Translations under genes and position numbers: made by a program
Part shown: positions 27,017 through 38,929 of the stretch, piece by piece
Position numbering within the stretch: position 1 is the first letter of the stretch
How the letters are laid out: the number at the start of each line of letters is the position of its first letter
Notes under the pieces: model-generated
Told to the model about the DNA's origin: nothing
The model's input: only the letters and a program-made list of their open reading frames with translations
Databases searched by the model: none
Assembly: GCF_021603645.1 (NCBI RefSeq)
Contig: NZ_BQHJ01000005.1
Location: 248,001 to 312,000 of the forward strand
Length of the DNA: 64,000 bases
Reading direction: 5' to 3'
Origin: Pseudomonas pseudonitroreducens
GTDB taxonomy: Bacteria; Pseudomonadota; Gammaproteobacteria; Pseudomonadales; Pseudomonadaceae

Positions 27017-28858
27017 ATGAGCAACGCAGAACTGATCCTGTTCAACGGCAAGCTGCACACCGTCGACCCCGAGCGCCCGCACGCCACCGCCGTGGCCATT
27101 GCCGACGGCAAGTTTCTGGTGGTCGGCAGCGACGCCCAGGCGATGGCCTACAGCGACGCCTCGACAAAGCTGGTCGACCTCAACCGCCGCACCGTTATCC
27201 CCGGCCTCAACGACTCGCACCTGCACCTGATCCGTGGCGGCCTGAACTACAACCTCGAGCTGCGCTGGGAAGGCGTGCCGTCGCTTTCCGACGCCCTGGA
27301 AATGCTACGCCTGCAGGCCCAGCGCACGCCGTCTCCGCAGTGGGTACGCGTGGTCGGCGGCTGGAACGAATTCCAGTTCGCCGAGCGTCGCCTGCCGACC
27401 ATCGAAGAGCTGAACAAGGCGGCGCCGGACACTCCGGTGTTCGTCCTGCACCTGTATGACCGCGCGCTGCTCAATCGCGCCGCGCTGCGCGTCGTCGGTT
27501 ACACCAGGGACACGCCGAACCCGCCCGGTGGCGAGATCGTCCGCGACAGCAACGGCGAGCCCACCGGCATGCTGATCGCCCGCCCCAACGCGATGATCCT
27601 CTACGCGACCCTGGCCAAGGGGCCGAAGTTGCCGCTGGAGTACCAGGTCAACTCGACCCGCCAGTTCATGCGTGAGCTGAACCGCCTCGGGCTGACCAGC
27701 GTGATCGATGCCGGCGGCGGCTTCCAGAACTACCCGGACGACTACCAGGTGATCCAGCAACTGGCCGACGCCGACCAGCTCACCGTGCGCATCGCCTACA
27801 ACCTGTTCACCCAGAAGCCCAAGGAAGAACTGGCCGACTTCAGGAACTGGACCTCCAGCGTGACCTACGGCCAGGGCACGGACTACCTGCGGCACAACGG
27901 TGCCGGCGAGATGCTGGTGTTCTCGGCAGCGGACTTCGAGGACTTCCTCGAGCCGCGCCCGGACCTGCCCGCCAGCATGGAAGCGGAACTGGAACCGGTG
28001 GTGCGCCACCTGGTGGAGCAGCGCTGGCCGTTCCGCCTGCACGCGACCTATGACGAATCCATTTCGCGCATGCTCGACGTGTTCGAGAAGGTCGACCGCG
28101 ATATCCCGTTCAACGGCCTGCCGTGGTTCTTCGACCACGCCGAGACCATCACGCCGAAGAACATCGAGCGCGTGCGCGCCCTGGGTGGCGGCATCGCCAT
28201 CCAGGACCGCATGGCCTTCCAGGGCGAGTACTTTGTCGACCGCTACGGCAAGCAGGCCGCCGAAGCCACGCCGCCGATCAAGCGCATGCTCGCCGAAGGC
28301 GTTCCCGTCGGCGCCGGCACCGACGCCACCCGTGTGTCCAGCTACAACCCGTGGACCTCGTTGTACTGGCTGGTCAGCGGCAAGACCGTGGGCGGCCTGA
28401 GCCTGTACCCGGAGGGCCTGTCCCGCGACGTGGCGATCCAGCTGTTCACCCATGGCAGCGCCTGGTTCTCCAGCGAGCAGGGCAAGAAGGGCATGCTCAA
28501 GGCCGGCCAGCTGGCGGACCTGGCGGTGCTCTCGGAGGACTTCTTCAGCGTCGAGGAAGAGGCGATCAAGACCATCGAGTCGGTGCTTACCGTGGTGGGC
28601 GGCAAGATCGTCCATGGCGACCGCGAGTTCGACAAGCTGGCGCCGCCGAGCATCCCGGTGGTGCCGGAGTGGTCCCCGGTGGCCATGGTCCCCGGCCACT
28701 GGCGCCCGCAGGCACCGCTGCAGCAGGCCGTGCACCAGTGCGTCGGCTCCTGCGGCGTGCATGGCCACAGCCACGAGCGCGCGCGCCAGTCGAGCGTGCC
28801 GGTGAGTGACTTCCAGGGCTTCTGGGGCGCTTTCGGCTGTTCCTGCTTCGCGTTCTGA
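27017..28858 (+). CDS. Amidohydrolase family 3 protein (YtcJ/NfdA-like)
   Basis: 613-residue metal-dependent hydrolase: N-terminal beta-sandwich strand (LILFNGKLHTVDPERP), metal-binding NDSHLHL after VIPGL, a TIM barrel with conserved His/Asp near FFDHAETITPKNI, and GAGTDATRVSSYNPW, the usual YtcJ-type active-site loop. It is about 50-60 residues longer than typical members because of a Cys/His-rich C-terminal tail (CVGSCGVHGHSH, ending GCSCFAF). It lies 11 bp after the alpha/beta hydrolase, and the pair may hydrolyse ester and amide bonds of one compound (inference). Confidence 0.9.
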   Translation: MSNAELILFNGKLHTVDPERPHATAVAIADGKFLVVGSDAQAMAYSDASTKLVDLNRRTVIPGLNDSHLHLIRGGLNYNLELRWEGVPSLSDALEMLRLQAQRTPSPQWVRVVGGWNEFQFAERRLPTIEELNKAAPDTPVFVLHLYDRALLNRAALRVVGYTRDTPNPPGGEIVRDSNGEPTGMLIARPNAMILYATLAKGPKLPLEYQVNSTRQFMRELNRLGLTSVIDAGGGFQNYPDDYQVIQQLADADQLTVRIAYNLFTQKPKEELADFRNWTSSVTYGQGTDYLRHNGAGEMLVFSAADFEDFLEPRPDLPASMEAELEPVVRHLVEQRWPFRLHATYDESISRMLDVFEKVDRDIPFNGLPWFFDHAETITPKNIERVRALGGGIAIQDRMAFQGEYFVDRYGKQAAEATPPIKRMLAEGVPVGAGTDATRVSSYNPWTSLYWLVSGKTVGGLSLYPEGLSRDVAIQLFTHGSAWFSSEQGKKGMLKAGQLADLAVLSEDFFSVEEEAIKTIESVLTVVGGKIVHGDREFDKLAPPSIPVVPEWSPVAMVPGHWRPQAPLQQAVHQCVGSCGVHGHSHERARQSSVPVSDFQGFWGAFGCSCFAF

Positions 28859-28922
28859 TGACGTAGCGGTCCGGCCAGCGAGGGCCGGACAGCAATCGTT
28901 CAGCCAATGGGCGAGGCTCTTC

Positions 28923-29004
28923 GTAGGAGCGAGCTTGCTCGCGAACCGCCCAATACCGGATCAACTCGGCGTGAAGCGGGTTCGCGAGCAAGCTCGCTCC
29001 TACA
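28923..29004. repeat. REPIN, GCGAGC-type
   Basis: GTAGGAGCGAGCTTGCTCGC and its mirror flank an unrelated 33-bp spacer. It lies in the 328-bp gap between the amidohydrolase and katG. The rest of the gap (29005-29186) should hold the katG promoter, which I could not assign. Confidence 0.88.
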
Positions 29005-29045
29005 GCACCGATGACCACCGCGTGCGTTGCCGTCTCCCGGGATGA

Positions 29046-31379
<2,334 letters not shown>

Positions 31380-31389
31380 CGGCAATCCT

Positions 31390-31456
31390 GTAGAAGCGAG
31401 CTTGCTCGCGAACCAGGCTCATCTGCCATGCGCTTCGCGAGCAAGCTCGCTCCTAC
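31390..31456. repeat. REPIN, GCGAGC-type
   Basis: GTAGAAGCGAGCTTGCTCGC and its mirror, 10 bp after the katG stop. Confidence 0.85.
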
Positions 31457-31494
31457 GAAAAGCCCGCTGACAAGCGATTGTCAGCGGGTTTTTT
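31457..31494 (+). terminator. Rho-independent terminator after katG
   Basis: Stem CCCGCTGACA/TGTCAGCGGG with loop AGCGAT is followed by six T. It is the strongest intrinsic terminator in this part of the window. The remaining bases to 31692 hold the leader of the next gene. Confidence 0.9.
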
Positions 31495-31692
31495 CATGCT
31501 GGGGCATCCAGACGGAATTGCGCGGAGCGGGCAGGGTCCTATTCTCCAGGTTTCCGTTCTTGCAGGAGCTGCTCTCAGGGGAGGCCATGTTCCTGTGCTG
31601 TTGCCGCTTTACTTCGCGCCTGGATGCACGAGCGTCACGCTCACGCGCCAGACTGGTCCGCTTAGCCGTTATCGACCGAAGGGGTTTCGCCT

Positions 31693-32781
31693 ATGCGCCG
31701 CCGCATCATCGCTGTACTGGGCAGTTTCACCCTGGCTTGCGCCAGCCTTGCCGCCAGCGCCGAGGAGTCGCCTGGCCGCGCTCTGAGCGAGGCCGCCGGC
31801 GTTCCCTGGCCGACGGTGATCGCCCACCGCGGTGCTTCCCACGATGCCCCGGAGGAAACCGCGCCGGCCTATCTCGCTGCCCGTGACCTGGGCGCGGACT
31901 ACCTGGAAGCGGACCTGCAGCGCACCAAGGATGGTGTGCTGGTGGCCGTGCACGATGACACCCTGGAGCGGACCACCGATGTCGCCAAGGTCTTCCCCGG
32001 CCGCGAAAAGGCACCGGTGAGCCAGTTCACCCTGGCGGAGCTCAAGCGCCTGGATGCCGGCAGCTGGTTCAATGCCACCTATCCCGAGCGCGCCCGCTCC
32101 AAGTACGCGGGTGTGCGCATCCTCACCCTCGATGAGCTGATCGACATTGCCGAAGGCGGTGGTGAAACGCCCGGTCTCTACCTGGAGACCAAGGCCCCGG
32201 GGCAGTTTCCCGGTATCGAGGAAGACCTGCGCAAGGTCCTGGAAAATCGTGGCTGGCTGAACGCCGACGGCGAGCCTCAGGGCCGGATTGTGCTGCAGAC
32301 CTTCGAGAAGAGCAGCCTGGAGCTGTTGCACAAGAGCCTGCCGAAAGTGCCCAAGGTCCTGCTGCTGTGGGTCGGCGATGGCTATATGGCAGCGAAGAAA
32401 GCGACGTCCTTTGCGCAGTCCGGCGAGAAGATCAAGGCGGACTTCTATGCCGGGCAGGAAGTGAAGTCCAGGGAGGAACTCTTTGCCTGGCTCGACTGGG
32501 CCAAGGCCCACGGCGCGCTGGGCAGTGGCCCTTCGGCAACCTTGAGCGCCCGTGGCGACCAGAGCTACATGGACCTGGTGCAACCGTGGATGAACCAGGC
32601 GGCCCATGAGCGCGGCCTGTTCGTGCATGCCTACACCGTCGATGACGCCGTGGACTTCGACAAGTTGAGCAAGGCGGGGGTGGACGGCTTCTTCACCAAC
32701 CGCACCGACCAGTTGCTGCGCTTCCTTGGCCGCCCGCCAAGCCAGGGCGTGGACGAGGTGCTGAAGTCTGTGGGCTACTGA
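31693..32781 (+). CDS. Periplasmic glycerophosphodiester phosphodiesterase
   Basis: A 362-residue GlpQ-type enzyme with a cleavable signal peptide (MRRRIIAVLGSFTLACASLAASA). It should hydrolyse glycerophosphodiesters to glycerol-3-phosphate and an alcohol in the periplasm. Catalytic His/Glu/Asp are visible in VIAHRGASHDAPEE, YLEADLQRTKDG and AVHDDTLERTT; the family insertion and the C-terminal AYTVDDAVDFDKLSKAGVDG with FTNRTD are also present. It stands alone, between the katG terminator and a REPIN. Confidence 0.92.
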   Translation: MRRRIIAVLGSFTLACASLAASAEESPGRALSEAAGVPWPTVIAHRGASHDAPEETAPAYLAARDLGADYLEADLQRTKDGVLVAVHDDTLERTTDVAKVFPGREKAPVSQFTLAELKRLDAGSWFNATYPERARSKYAGVRILTLDELIDIAEGGGETPGLYLETKAPGQFPGIEEDLRKVLENRGWLNADGEPQGRIVLQTFEKSSLELLHKSLPKVPKVLLLWVGDGYMAAKKATSFAQSGEKIKADFYAGQEVKSREELFAWLDWAKAHGALGSGPSATLSARGDQSYMDLVQPWMNQAAHERGLFVHAYTVDDAVDFDKLSKAGVDGFFTNRTDQLLRFLGRPPSQGVDEVLKSVGY

Positions 32782-32833
32782 GCCCGCTATCTCGGGCGTC
32801 GTGAGAGAGCTCCCGCCGCCTGATCGGCCATCT

Positions 32834-32912
32834 GTAGGAGCGAGCTTGCTCGCGAACCGCACGGCACCGGCGCTATGCGTGGCTCCTGTTCGCGAGCAAG
32901 CTCGCTCCTGCA
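32834..32912. repeat. REPIN, GCGAGC-type
   Basis: GTAGGAGCGAGCTTGCTCGC and a mirrored arm ending GCTCCTGCA. Confidence 0.85.
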
Positions 32913-32947
32913 ACGAACAGGTCGGCGCGATGGGGAGCGCCAGACTC

Positions 32948-33029
32948 GTAGGGTGGGTGGAGCGCAGCGATACCCACGCTGCCAGCAAGGAGGCTGATGG
33001 GTATCGCTGCGCTCCACGCCATCCTACAA
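32948..33029. repeat. Palindromic intergenic repeat, GGGTGGGTGGAGCG-type
   Basis: GTAGGGTGGGTGGAGCGCAG is paired with a mirrored arm ending GCGCTCCACGCCATCCTAC. It is the second copy of the family seen at 19390-19476 and slightly overlaps the 3' end of the regulator gene at 33024. Confidence 0.82.
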
Positions 33030-34835
33030 GGGCGGATCGCTAGCGCGGGGCATCGATGCAGACAATGGCCGGGCCAGCGGCAGGGACAGGTGCAGGCTCA
33101 CCGTGGTGCCTTCGCCCGGTGGGCTGGCAAGGACCAGTTCGCCGTGCAGCAGATCGACCAGGCGCCGGGCGACGATCAGCCCGACGGGCGCGTCCTGGAG
33201 CATCTGCCGTGCAGCATCGGCGGCCAGTTCCTCCAGCGAATAGACTGTCAACGGGTCAGGGCTGTTGCCGAGCAACGGGGCGGCGTTGAGACGGATCGCC
33301 AGCAACGACGCCTCGAGCTGCCCGTGCAGGCTGATGCGCAGGGTGCCGGCGGAGTTTTCACGGATCAGATACGCCAGCAGGTAGTCGAGGATTTTCCGCA
33401 GTAGCTGCGGATCGCCCAGCAGCGTCTGGCCCAGCTCGGCGGCGATCTGCAGGTCCACGGCCAGCTTCCTGGCCTGGAGCGCCGACGCGGCGGACTCGAT
33501 GGCCTCGCGAAGCAGCTGGTCCAGCCTGAGTGGCAGCGCCTGCGCCTGTTCCTCGCCGTTCTCCAGCCGGGCGCTCTGGCGCAGGTCGGCGGTGAGCTTG
33601 AGCAGGTTGCGGCTGGTGCCGTCGATCCACTCCAGCGCCTCGCGGTCGGCAGGGGCCAGGCTGGCGCGCTGCAGGACCATTTCCAGCAGGCCGTGCATGG
33701 CGCCCAGGGGCAGGCTGAATTCATTGCTCGCGCGCAGCAGGAAGTTGAGTTTCTGCTGGTTGCTCAACTGCGCCTGCAACCTGTCCGCTTCGATGGCGCG
33801 CAGACGGTCCTGGCGGCCGGTGATGTCGGCGCTGCCGCAGATCATCCCGAGCAGCCGGCCCGCAGCGTCGCGGTAGGGTTTGCCCCAGTGGTGGAGCACG
33901 CGGCGCTGGCCGTGGATGCGCAGCTCGATGTCGCGGGCGAAGGCCTGTTCGGCGGCAACCGCCTGCAGGAAATACTGATGCAGCAGCTCGGCCTGGGCCG
34001 GTGCATACCAGTCCACGTCCATGGCGCGAGTGCCCAGCACATCGCCCAGCTCCACCTCATACAGGTGCAGGAAGGCCCGGTTGGCGTGCACCAGGCGGCC
34101 GCTGGTATCGCGCACGTAGAGCGCGTCGGGCAGGCTGTCGACCAGGCTGCGCAGCATCACCAGCTCGTCGCTGGCCGGTGCGGCCGGGACGGGGGCCGCC
34201 TGGGGCGCGGCGACCAGCGCGTTGCGCCGGGCGAAATCGATCAGCTCGGCCAGGCTGTGCAGGTTGAGCTTGTGCTGCAGGCGAGTGCGATAGGTGCTGA
34301 CGGTCTTTTCGCTGAGGGTCAGCTCGTGGGCGATCTGGTGGTTGTTGCGCCCGCTGGCGAGGAAATACAGCACCGACAGCTCGCGGTTGGACAAGCTGGC
34401 AACCCGCTCGTGTTCGCCACTGCGCACTTCCTGGAGGTTGACCGTGCCCAGCAGGTGCATGGGGAAGTAGCTGCGCCCGCGCAGCAGCATGCTGACCGCC
34501 AGGCTCAGCTCGCGCAGGTCGTCGTGCTTGCTGACAAAGCCGGATGCGCCGCTCTGCAGGAAGCGCCCGACGATGTGCTCCGAGTCCTGTGCACTGAAAG
34601 CCAGCACCGGCAGGTTGACGCCACGCGCCCTGAGCCGGGCCATCACGTCCAGGCCGTTGAGGCGCGACAGGTCGATATCCAGGATCAGCAGGTCGGCGGG
34701 CTGCTCCAGGCCCAGGCGCAGGGCATCCACGCCATCCTCCGCCTCGCCGGCGATGCGGTGGCCTTCACTTTCCAGCAACACGCGCACGGCATGGCGGGTG
34801 ACCGGATGTCCATCAGCGATCAGCACCTGCCCCAT
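33024..34835 (-). CDS. BvgA/EvgA-like response regulator fused to PAS and degenerate histidine kinase
   Basis: 603 residues. REC (1-120) has D8, phospho-acceptor D53 (LLILDIDLSRLNG) and K103. A LuxR/NarL-type HTH follows at 145-207 (LSNRELSVLYFLASGRNNHQ, SEKTVSTYRTRLQHKL). Next come a Pro/Ala linker, PAS (222-340) and a coiled segment. The HisKA-like region has S370-N371-E372 where the phospho-acceptor His should be N371. The ATPase-like domain (about 465-585) has Tyr in place of the N-box Asn (Y485/Y489), no DxGxG box, and only the GEGTT loop retained. HTH output is normally C-terminal, so this order is unusual. GAGGAG precedes the ATG. It is divergent from an autotransporter, its probable target. 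Any kinase activity is doubtful. Confidence 0.9.
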   Translation of the reverse strand: MGQVLIADGHPVTRHAVRVLLESEGHRIAGEAEDGVDALRLGLEQPADLLILDIDLSRLNGLDVMARLRARGVNLPVLAFSAQDSEHIVGRFLQSGASGFVSKHDDLRELSLAVSMLLRGRSYFPMHLLGTVNLQEVRSGEHERVASLSNRELSVLYFLASGRNNHQIAHELTLSEKTVSTYRTRLQHKLNLHSLAELIDFARRNALVAAPQAAPVPAAPASDELVMLRSLVDSLPDALYVRDTSGRLVHANRAFLHLYEVELGDVLGTRAMDVDWYAPAQAELLHQYFLQAVAAEQAFARDIELRIHGQRRVLHHWGKPYRDAAGRLLGMICGSADITGRQDRLRAIEADRLQAQLSNQQKLNFLLRASNEFSLPLGAMHGLLEMVLQRASLAPADREALEWIDGTSRNLLKLTADLRQSARLENGEEQAQALPLRLDQLLREAIESAASALQARKLAVDLQIAAELGQTLLGDPQLLRKILDYLLAYLIRENSAGTLRISLHGQLEASLLAIRLNAAPLLGNSPDPLTVYSLEELAADAARQMLQDAPVGLIVARRLVDLLHGELVLASPPGEGTTVSLHLSLPLARPLSASMPRASDPPL

Positions 34836-34899
34836 GACAACTCCTCAGTCGGATACTCGATCAACGCTAGGCCATTTCGCGTAGTCCTGCAGGATTTGT

Positions 34900-34915
34900 G
34901 TAGGAAGTTTCCTAC
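34900..34915. promoter_or_regulatory. BvgA-like inverted repeat in the regulator/autotransporter promoter region
   Basis: Perfect inverted repeat GTAGGAA-GT-TTCCTAC. Each arm contains the TTTCCTA-type heptad that BvgA-family regulators recognise. It lies 64 bp from the regulator start and 106 bp from the autotransporter start, inside a 186-bp divergent region. Confidence 0.6.
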
Positions 34916-35021
34916 TTAACGCTAAATGCTTTCCCATCTTCAGGCAGCCTTGTGCCGAGAAGAATTGCCCCCGGAGACCGGCTCCGAAGCCGGCCAGACA
35001 TGGACTCTGGAGGGCAACCAG

Positions 35022-38000
35022 ATGAATACCCGGACGATTTCTTTGGTGGGCCGACACGCGCCGCCATTCCTTCCCACACTGCTGGCTGTGATCATCACTT
35101 CGCTGACGGCCCTGCCGTCGCTGGCCGAGGATTTCGATACCCCGCAGTCGTTTTCCCCGTGGGACAACAACACCAGCGAACTGGACGATGCGCACGTCGA
35201 TGTGCAGGCCAACCAGTCGGCGATCACCGTCAACGACATGGAATTCACCATGGACGGCGGCTGGGTCCACAACACCGGTAGCGGCGGTGGCCTGCTGTTC
35301 AACCTGTGGAGCGGCAAGCAGGACGAGATCGACCACGTCGAGGTCGACAGCGCCGGCAGCTTCGGCCTGCAGACCAATGGCGGCAAGGTGCACATCGTCG
35401 AATCGCAGATTCGTAGCCACGGCGACAATGATCCGGGGCTGGATGCCCAGAGTGGCGGCCAGGTCGAGCTGGTCGATGGCAGCGTGACTACCGATGGCGA
35501 CAACTCCGCCGCCGTCCGCGCGCACAACAACGGCGGCGCGCAGATCAGTGGCAGCACACTGGCCACCCAGGGCGAGCACAGCGCCGGCGTGCTGCTGGAC
35601 AACAACGGTACGCTGCTACTGGACAGTTCGCAGGTGACCACTGTCGGTGACGACAGCACCGCCATCCAGGCCAGCAACGGCGCTTCGCTGCAGGTCAGCG
35701 GCGCTACCCTCGAGACCTCCGGGCAGGGTAGCCATGGCGTGCATGTGTCCAGCAATGGCGCGGACAACACGCTGGCCGACTCCAGCATCACTACCCACGG
35801 TGCGGCCAGCATCGGCGTGATGGTCAACAACGCCAGCGGCTCGGCGAAGGTGCAGCACAGCCGGATCGTGACCGAAGGCGAGGGCAGCCACGGGCTCTAC
35901 ACCCGCCAGGGCACCCATATCGAACTCACCCAGGGCAGCCAGGTGCAAACCCATGGCGCCAATGCCGATGGTGCCTGGACGGCCGAGGGTGGCAGCATCG
36001 ATATCACCGGCAGCCGCCTGGAAAGCAGCGGAGTCGGCTCGGCAGCCGTGCACGCTGCAGCGTCCGGCAGCATCAGGGTGGATGCCAGCCAACTGTCCAG
36101 CACTGGCAGCGACGGGGCGGGAGTGCATCTGGACAATGGCGGGACGATCACCGCCAGCAACAGCCAGATCGACTCGCGCAGCGGTTCGGCGATCCTTTTC
36201 AGCGCGGGTGCACAGCAAGGCGGCGGCGACGCTCACCTGCAGCTGAGTGCCAGCCGCGTCACCAGCGATGCGGCAGTGGTGACGGCGCAGACGGGCAGCT
36301 CGGGCAGCTTCAACGCCACGGGCAGCCAACTGCAGGCCGGCAATGGCGTGGGATACGCCATTGCCGCCGGCGCCAGGCTGCAATCCAGCCTGAGCGATTC
36401 CAGCCTGGATGTCGGCGACGCCGGCCTGCTGGCGGATGTCGCCGGCAACGGTTCGCTGCAACTGACCAGTGAGGGCAGCGACCTGCACGGCGATACCCGC
36501 CTGCAGGACGGGGCCCAGGGAGTGCTGGACATGACGCTGCACAACGCCCACTGGCAGCTGAACGGCGACTCCAGCCTGAGCCGCCTGGACCTGGACGGTT
36601 CGCGGGTTTCCTTTGGCGCCAACGGATATCACACGCTGTCCATGACCGGCGACCTCACCGGCGCCGGTACTTTCGACATGAACACCGACCTGTCCAGCCT
36701 GCAGACCGACCTGATCCTGGTCGGCGGGCAGGCCTATGGCGATCACACGCTGGTCGTCGCCGACAGTGGCAAGGAGGCCGGTGGCGATCAGCTTCGGGTA
36801 GTCGGCACGCAGGGCAGCCCGGGCGCTTTCAGCCTCTACGGCGAGCACGTGGACGCCGGTGCCTATCGCTACACCCTCGAACAGCAGGGCAACGACTGGT
36901 ACCTGGTCGCCAGCGGCAAGAATGTGGTCGACCCGGGCGACCCGACCGATCCGGAGGACCCCGACCAGCCCTCCACGGGGACCGGTGACGGCGGCGACCC
37001 CGGGACGACCACACCCGATCCGGGCGACGGCGGCTCGGGGGGCGATGAAGGCGGCAATCAAGGCGGCTCCGACGGTGACAACCCTGGTGGCTCCGACGGC
37101 GGTAACCCCGGCGGCGACCAGGGCGGCAGCGACGGTGGCAACCCCGGTTCCCCGGGCGATGGCAGTACCAGCCAGCCCGACATCATCTCCAAGGGCTCCA
37201 ACGTCGCCCTGGGCATGCAGAGTGCTGCGGCGAACCTGTACTACGCGGAACTCGGGACCCTGGTGCAACGCCTTGGCGAGCTGCGCCTCGGCCAGGACCA
37301 GGGCGGTGTCTGGGTGCGGGGCCTCGGCAAGCGCATGCACATGGGGGAAAACTACGGTCGCGCGTTTGAACAGAACCTCGACGGCATCGAGATCGGCGCC
37401 GACAAGGCTGTCCAGCTCGACGGCGCGCGGCTCTACCTGGGGGCCATGGTCGGTGCCAGCGAGTCGCGCATCCGCTTTACCGAGAACAGCCGCGGGCATA
37501 TCGACAGCACCAGTGTCGGCGTCTATGCCACCTACCTGCGCGACGATGGCTGGTACCTGGACAACGTCATCAAGTACAACCGCATGGACGGCGACGTGAA
37601 GGTGCCGACCAACCTCGGTCAGCCGGTGAAGGGTGACTACAAGGCCAACGCCTATGGCGTCAGCGTCGAGGGAGGCAAGCGCATCGACCTGCAGGACCAA
37701 TGGTTCGTCGAGCCCCAGGTGCAGCTCAGTGCCAGCCACTTCGAAGGGCCACGCTACACCAGCAGCGATGGCCTCAAGGTGCGCGCCAGTGATAGCGATT
37801 CCCTGCAGGGGCGGATCGGCCTGCGTGGCGGCAAGGAAATCCAGCTGGATCGCGATATGCGCCTGCAGACCTACGCCACCGCGTCCTACATCGATGAGCT
37901 GGCGGGCAACACCCACGTACGGGTCAACGGCGAGAAGCTCAACAACGAACTGCCCGGCTCGCGCGGTGAGCTGGGGGCCGGCGCGGCATTGCAGCTCAGC

Positions 38001-38096
38001 CGCCAGCAGAAGGTATCGCTGGAGCTGGACTACGCCAAGGGCGACCACCTCGAGCAGCCCTGGGCCGTGACCCTCGGCTACCGCTACCTCTGGTAG
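35022..38096 (+). CDS. Autotransporter with beta-helical passenger, pertactin/BrkA-like
   Basis: 1,024 residues: signal peptide (about 1-35, ending LPSLA) and a passenger of about 640 residues rich in short Ser/Gly/Asn/Asp repeats that should fold as a right-handed beta-helix. A low-complexity Asp/Pro/Gly linker follows (about 630-715), then an outer-membrane beta-barrel of about 290 residues starting near [19 protein letters not shown] and ending GYRYLW with the aromatic terminus needed for BAM assembly. No protease triad, lipase GDS motif or RGD was seen. The ATG at 35022 follows GGAGGG; an upstream frame to 34926 is unlikely. It is probably a surface adhesin controlled by the divergent BvgA-like regulator. 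Confidence 0.92.
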   Translation: MNTRTISLVGRHAPPFLPTLLAVIITSLTALPSLAEDFDTPQSFSPWDNNTSELDDAHVDVQANQSAITVNDMEFTMDGGWVHNTGSGGGLLFNLWSGKQDEIDHVEVDSAGSFGLQTNGGKVHIVESQIRSHGDNDPGLDAQSGGQVELVDGSVTTDGDNSAAVRAHNNGGAQISGSTLATQGEHSAGVLLDNNGTLLLDSSQVTTVGDDSTAIQASNGASLQVSGATLETSGQGSHGVHVSSNGADNTLADSSITTHGAASIGVMVNNASGSAKVQHSRIVTEGEGSHGLYTRQGTHIELTQGSQVQTHGANADGAWTAEGGSIDITGSRLESSGVGSAAVHAAASGSIRVDASQLSSTGSDGAGVHLDNGGTITASNSQIDSRSGSAILFSAGAQQGGGDAHLQLSASRVTSDAAVVTAQTGSSGSFNATGSQLQAGNGVGYAIAAGARLQSSLSDSSLDVGDAGLLADVAGNGSLQLTSEGSDLHGDTRLQDGAQGVLDMTLHNAHWQLNGDSSLSRLDLDGSRVSFGANGYHTLSMTGDLTGAGTFDMNTDLSSLQTDLILVGGQAYGDHTLVVADSGKEAGGDQLRVVGTQGSPGAFSLYGEHVDAGAYRYTLEQQGNDWYLVASGKNVVDPGDPTDPEDPDQPSTGTGDGGDPGTTTPDPGDGGSGGDEGGNQGGSDGDNPGGSDGGNPGGDQGGSDGGNPGSPGDGSTSQPDIISKGSNVALGMQSAAANLYYAELGTLVQRLGELRLGQDQGGVWVRGLGKRMHMGENYGRAFEQNLDGIEIGADKAVQLDGARLYLGAMVGASESRIRFTENSRGHIDSTSVGVYATYLRDDGWYLDNVIKYNRMDGDVKVPTNLGQPVKGDYKANAYGVSVEGGKRIDLQDQWFVEPQVQLSASHFEGPRYTSSDGLKVRASDSDSLQGRIGLRGGKEIQLDRDMRLQTYATASYIDELAGNTHVRVNGEKLNNELPGSRGELGAGAALQLSRQQKVSLELDYAKGDHLEQPWAVTLGYRYLW

Positions 38097-38187
38097 CCCG
38101 GCGACGGGGAGGGTGCTGGCACCCTCCCGCGTGGCCCATCCCCCGTTATTGCCAAGGGAACCGGTACCCGGTTCCACGGAGACAATC

Positions 38188-38874
38188 ATGTACAGGAAAC
38201 TTGCCGCCGAATTCATCGGCACCTTCTGGCTGGTACTCGGCGGTTGCGGCAGCGCTGTGCTCGCCGCCAACTTCGGCGCACACGGCATCGGCCTGCTCGG
38301 CGTAGCCCTGGCGTTCGGTCTGAGCGTCGTCACCATGGCCTATGCCATCGGCCCGATCTCCGGCTGCCACCTCAACCCGGCGGTGAGCCTGGGCCTGATG
38401 TTCGGTGGCCGCTTCCCGGCGGCCGATGTGCTGCCCTACGTCCTCGCCCAGGTCGCCGGCGGCCTGCTGGCTGGCGCTGTGCTCTACCTGATCGCCAGCG
38501 GCGCGGCGGGCTTCGACGCGGCTGGCGGTTTCGCCGCCAACGGCTACAGTGAGCACTCGCCCGGAGGCTACAGCCTGGGCGCGGTACTGCTCTGCGAATC
38601 GATCATGAGCGCCGTGTTTCTCTTCGTGATCATGGGCGCCACCGACCGCGATGCCCCGGCCGGCTTCGCGCCGCTGGCGATCGGCCTGACCCTGGCGCTG
38701 ATCCACCTGATCAGCATTCCGGTCAGCAATACCTCGGTGAACCCGGCGCGCAGCCTGGCGGTGGCGGTCTACGCGGCGCCCTGGGCGCTGCAGCAGCTCT
38801 GGGCGTTCTGGCTGGCTCCGCTGGTCGGTGGCAGCGTGGGGGCGCTGGTCTACCGGGCGATACGCGGCCGCTGA
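38188..38874 (+). CDS. aqpZ: Aquaporin Z
   Basis: A 228-residue inner-membrane water channel with six membrane helices and both NPA half-helices (HLNPAVSLG near 62-70 and SVNPARS near 186-192). Filter residues fit a water-selective pore: F in AFGLSVV, H in [20 protein letters not shown] in NTSVNPARS and the following R. The opening [21 protein letters not shown] is diagnostic of AqpZ. The ATG at 38188 follows CGGAGA. It stands alone. Confidence 0.96.
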   Translation: MYRKLAAEFIGTFWLVLGGCGSAVLAANFGAHGIGLLGVALAFGLSVVTMAYAIGPISGCHLNPAVSLGLMFGGRFPAADVLPYVLAQVAGGLLAGAVLYLIASGAAGFDAAGGFAANGYSEHSPGGYSLGAVLLCESIMSAVFLFVIMGATDRDAPAGFAPLAIGLTLALIHLISIPVSNTSVNPARSLAVAVYAAPWALQQLWAFWLAPLVGGSVGALVYRAIRGR

Positions 38875-38929
38875 TGTCTACACTCGCAGTGGCGCCCCGC
38901 AACGCATCGAACGCAACCAGGAGATCGTC

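Noticed and set aside
35616-38336. Open frame of 906 codons antisense to the autotransporter
   Set aside because: A shadow of a repetitive GC-rich passenger gene with no ribosome-binding site or domain.
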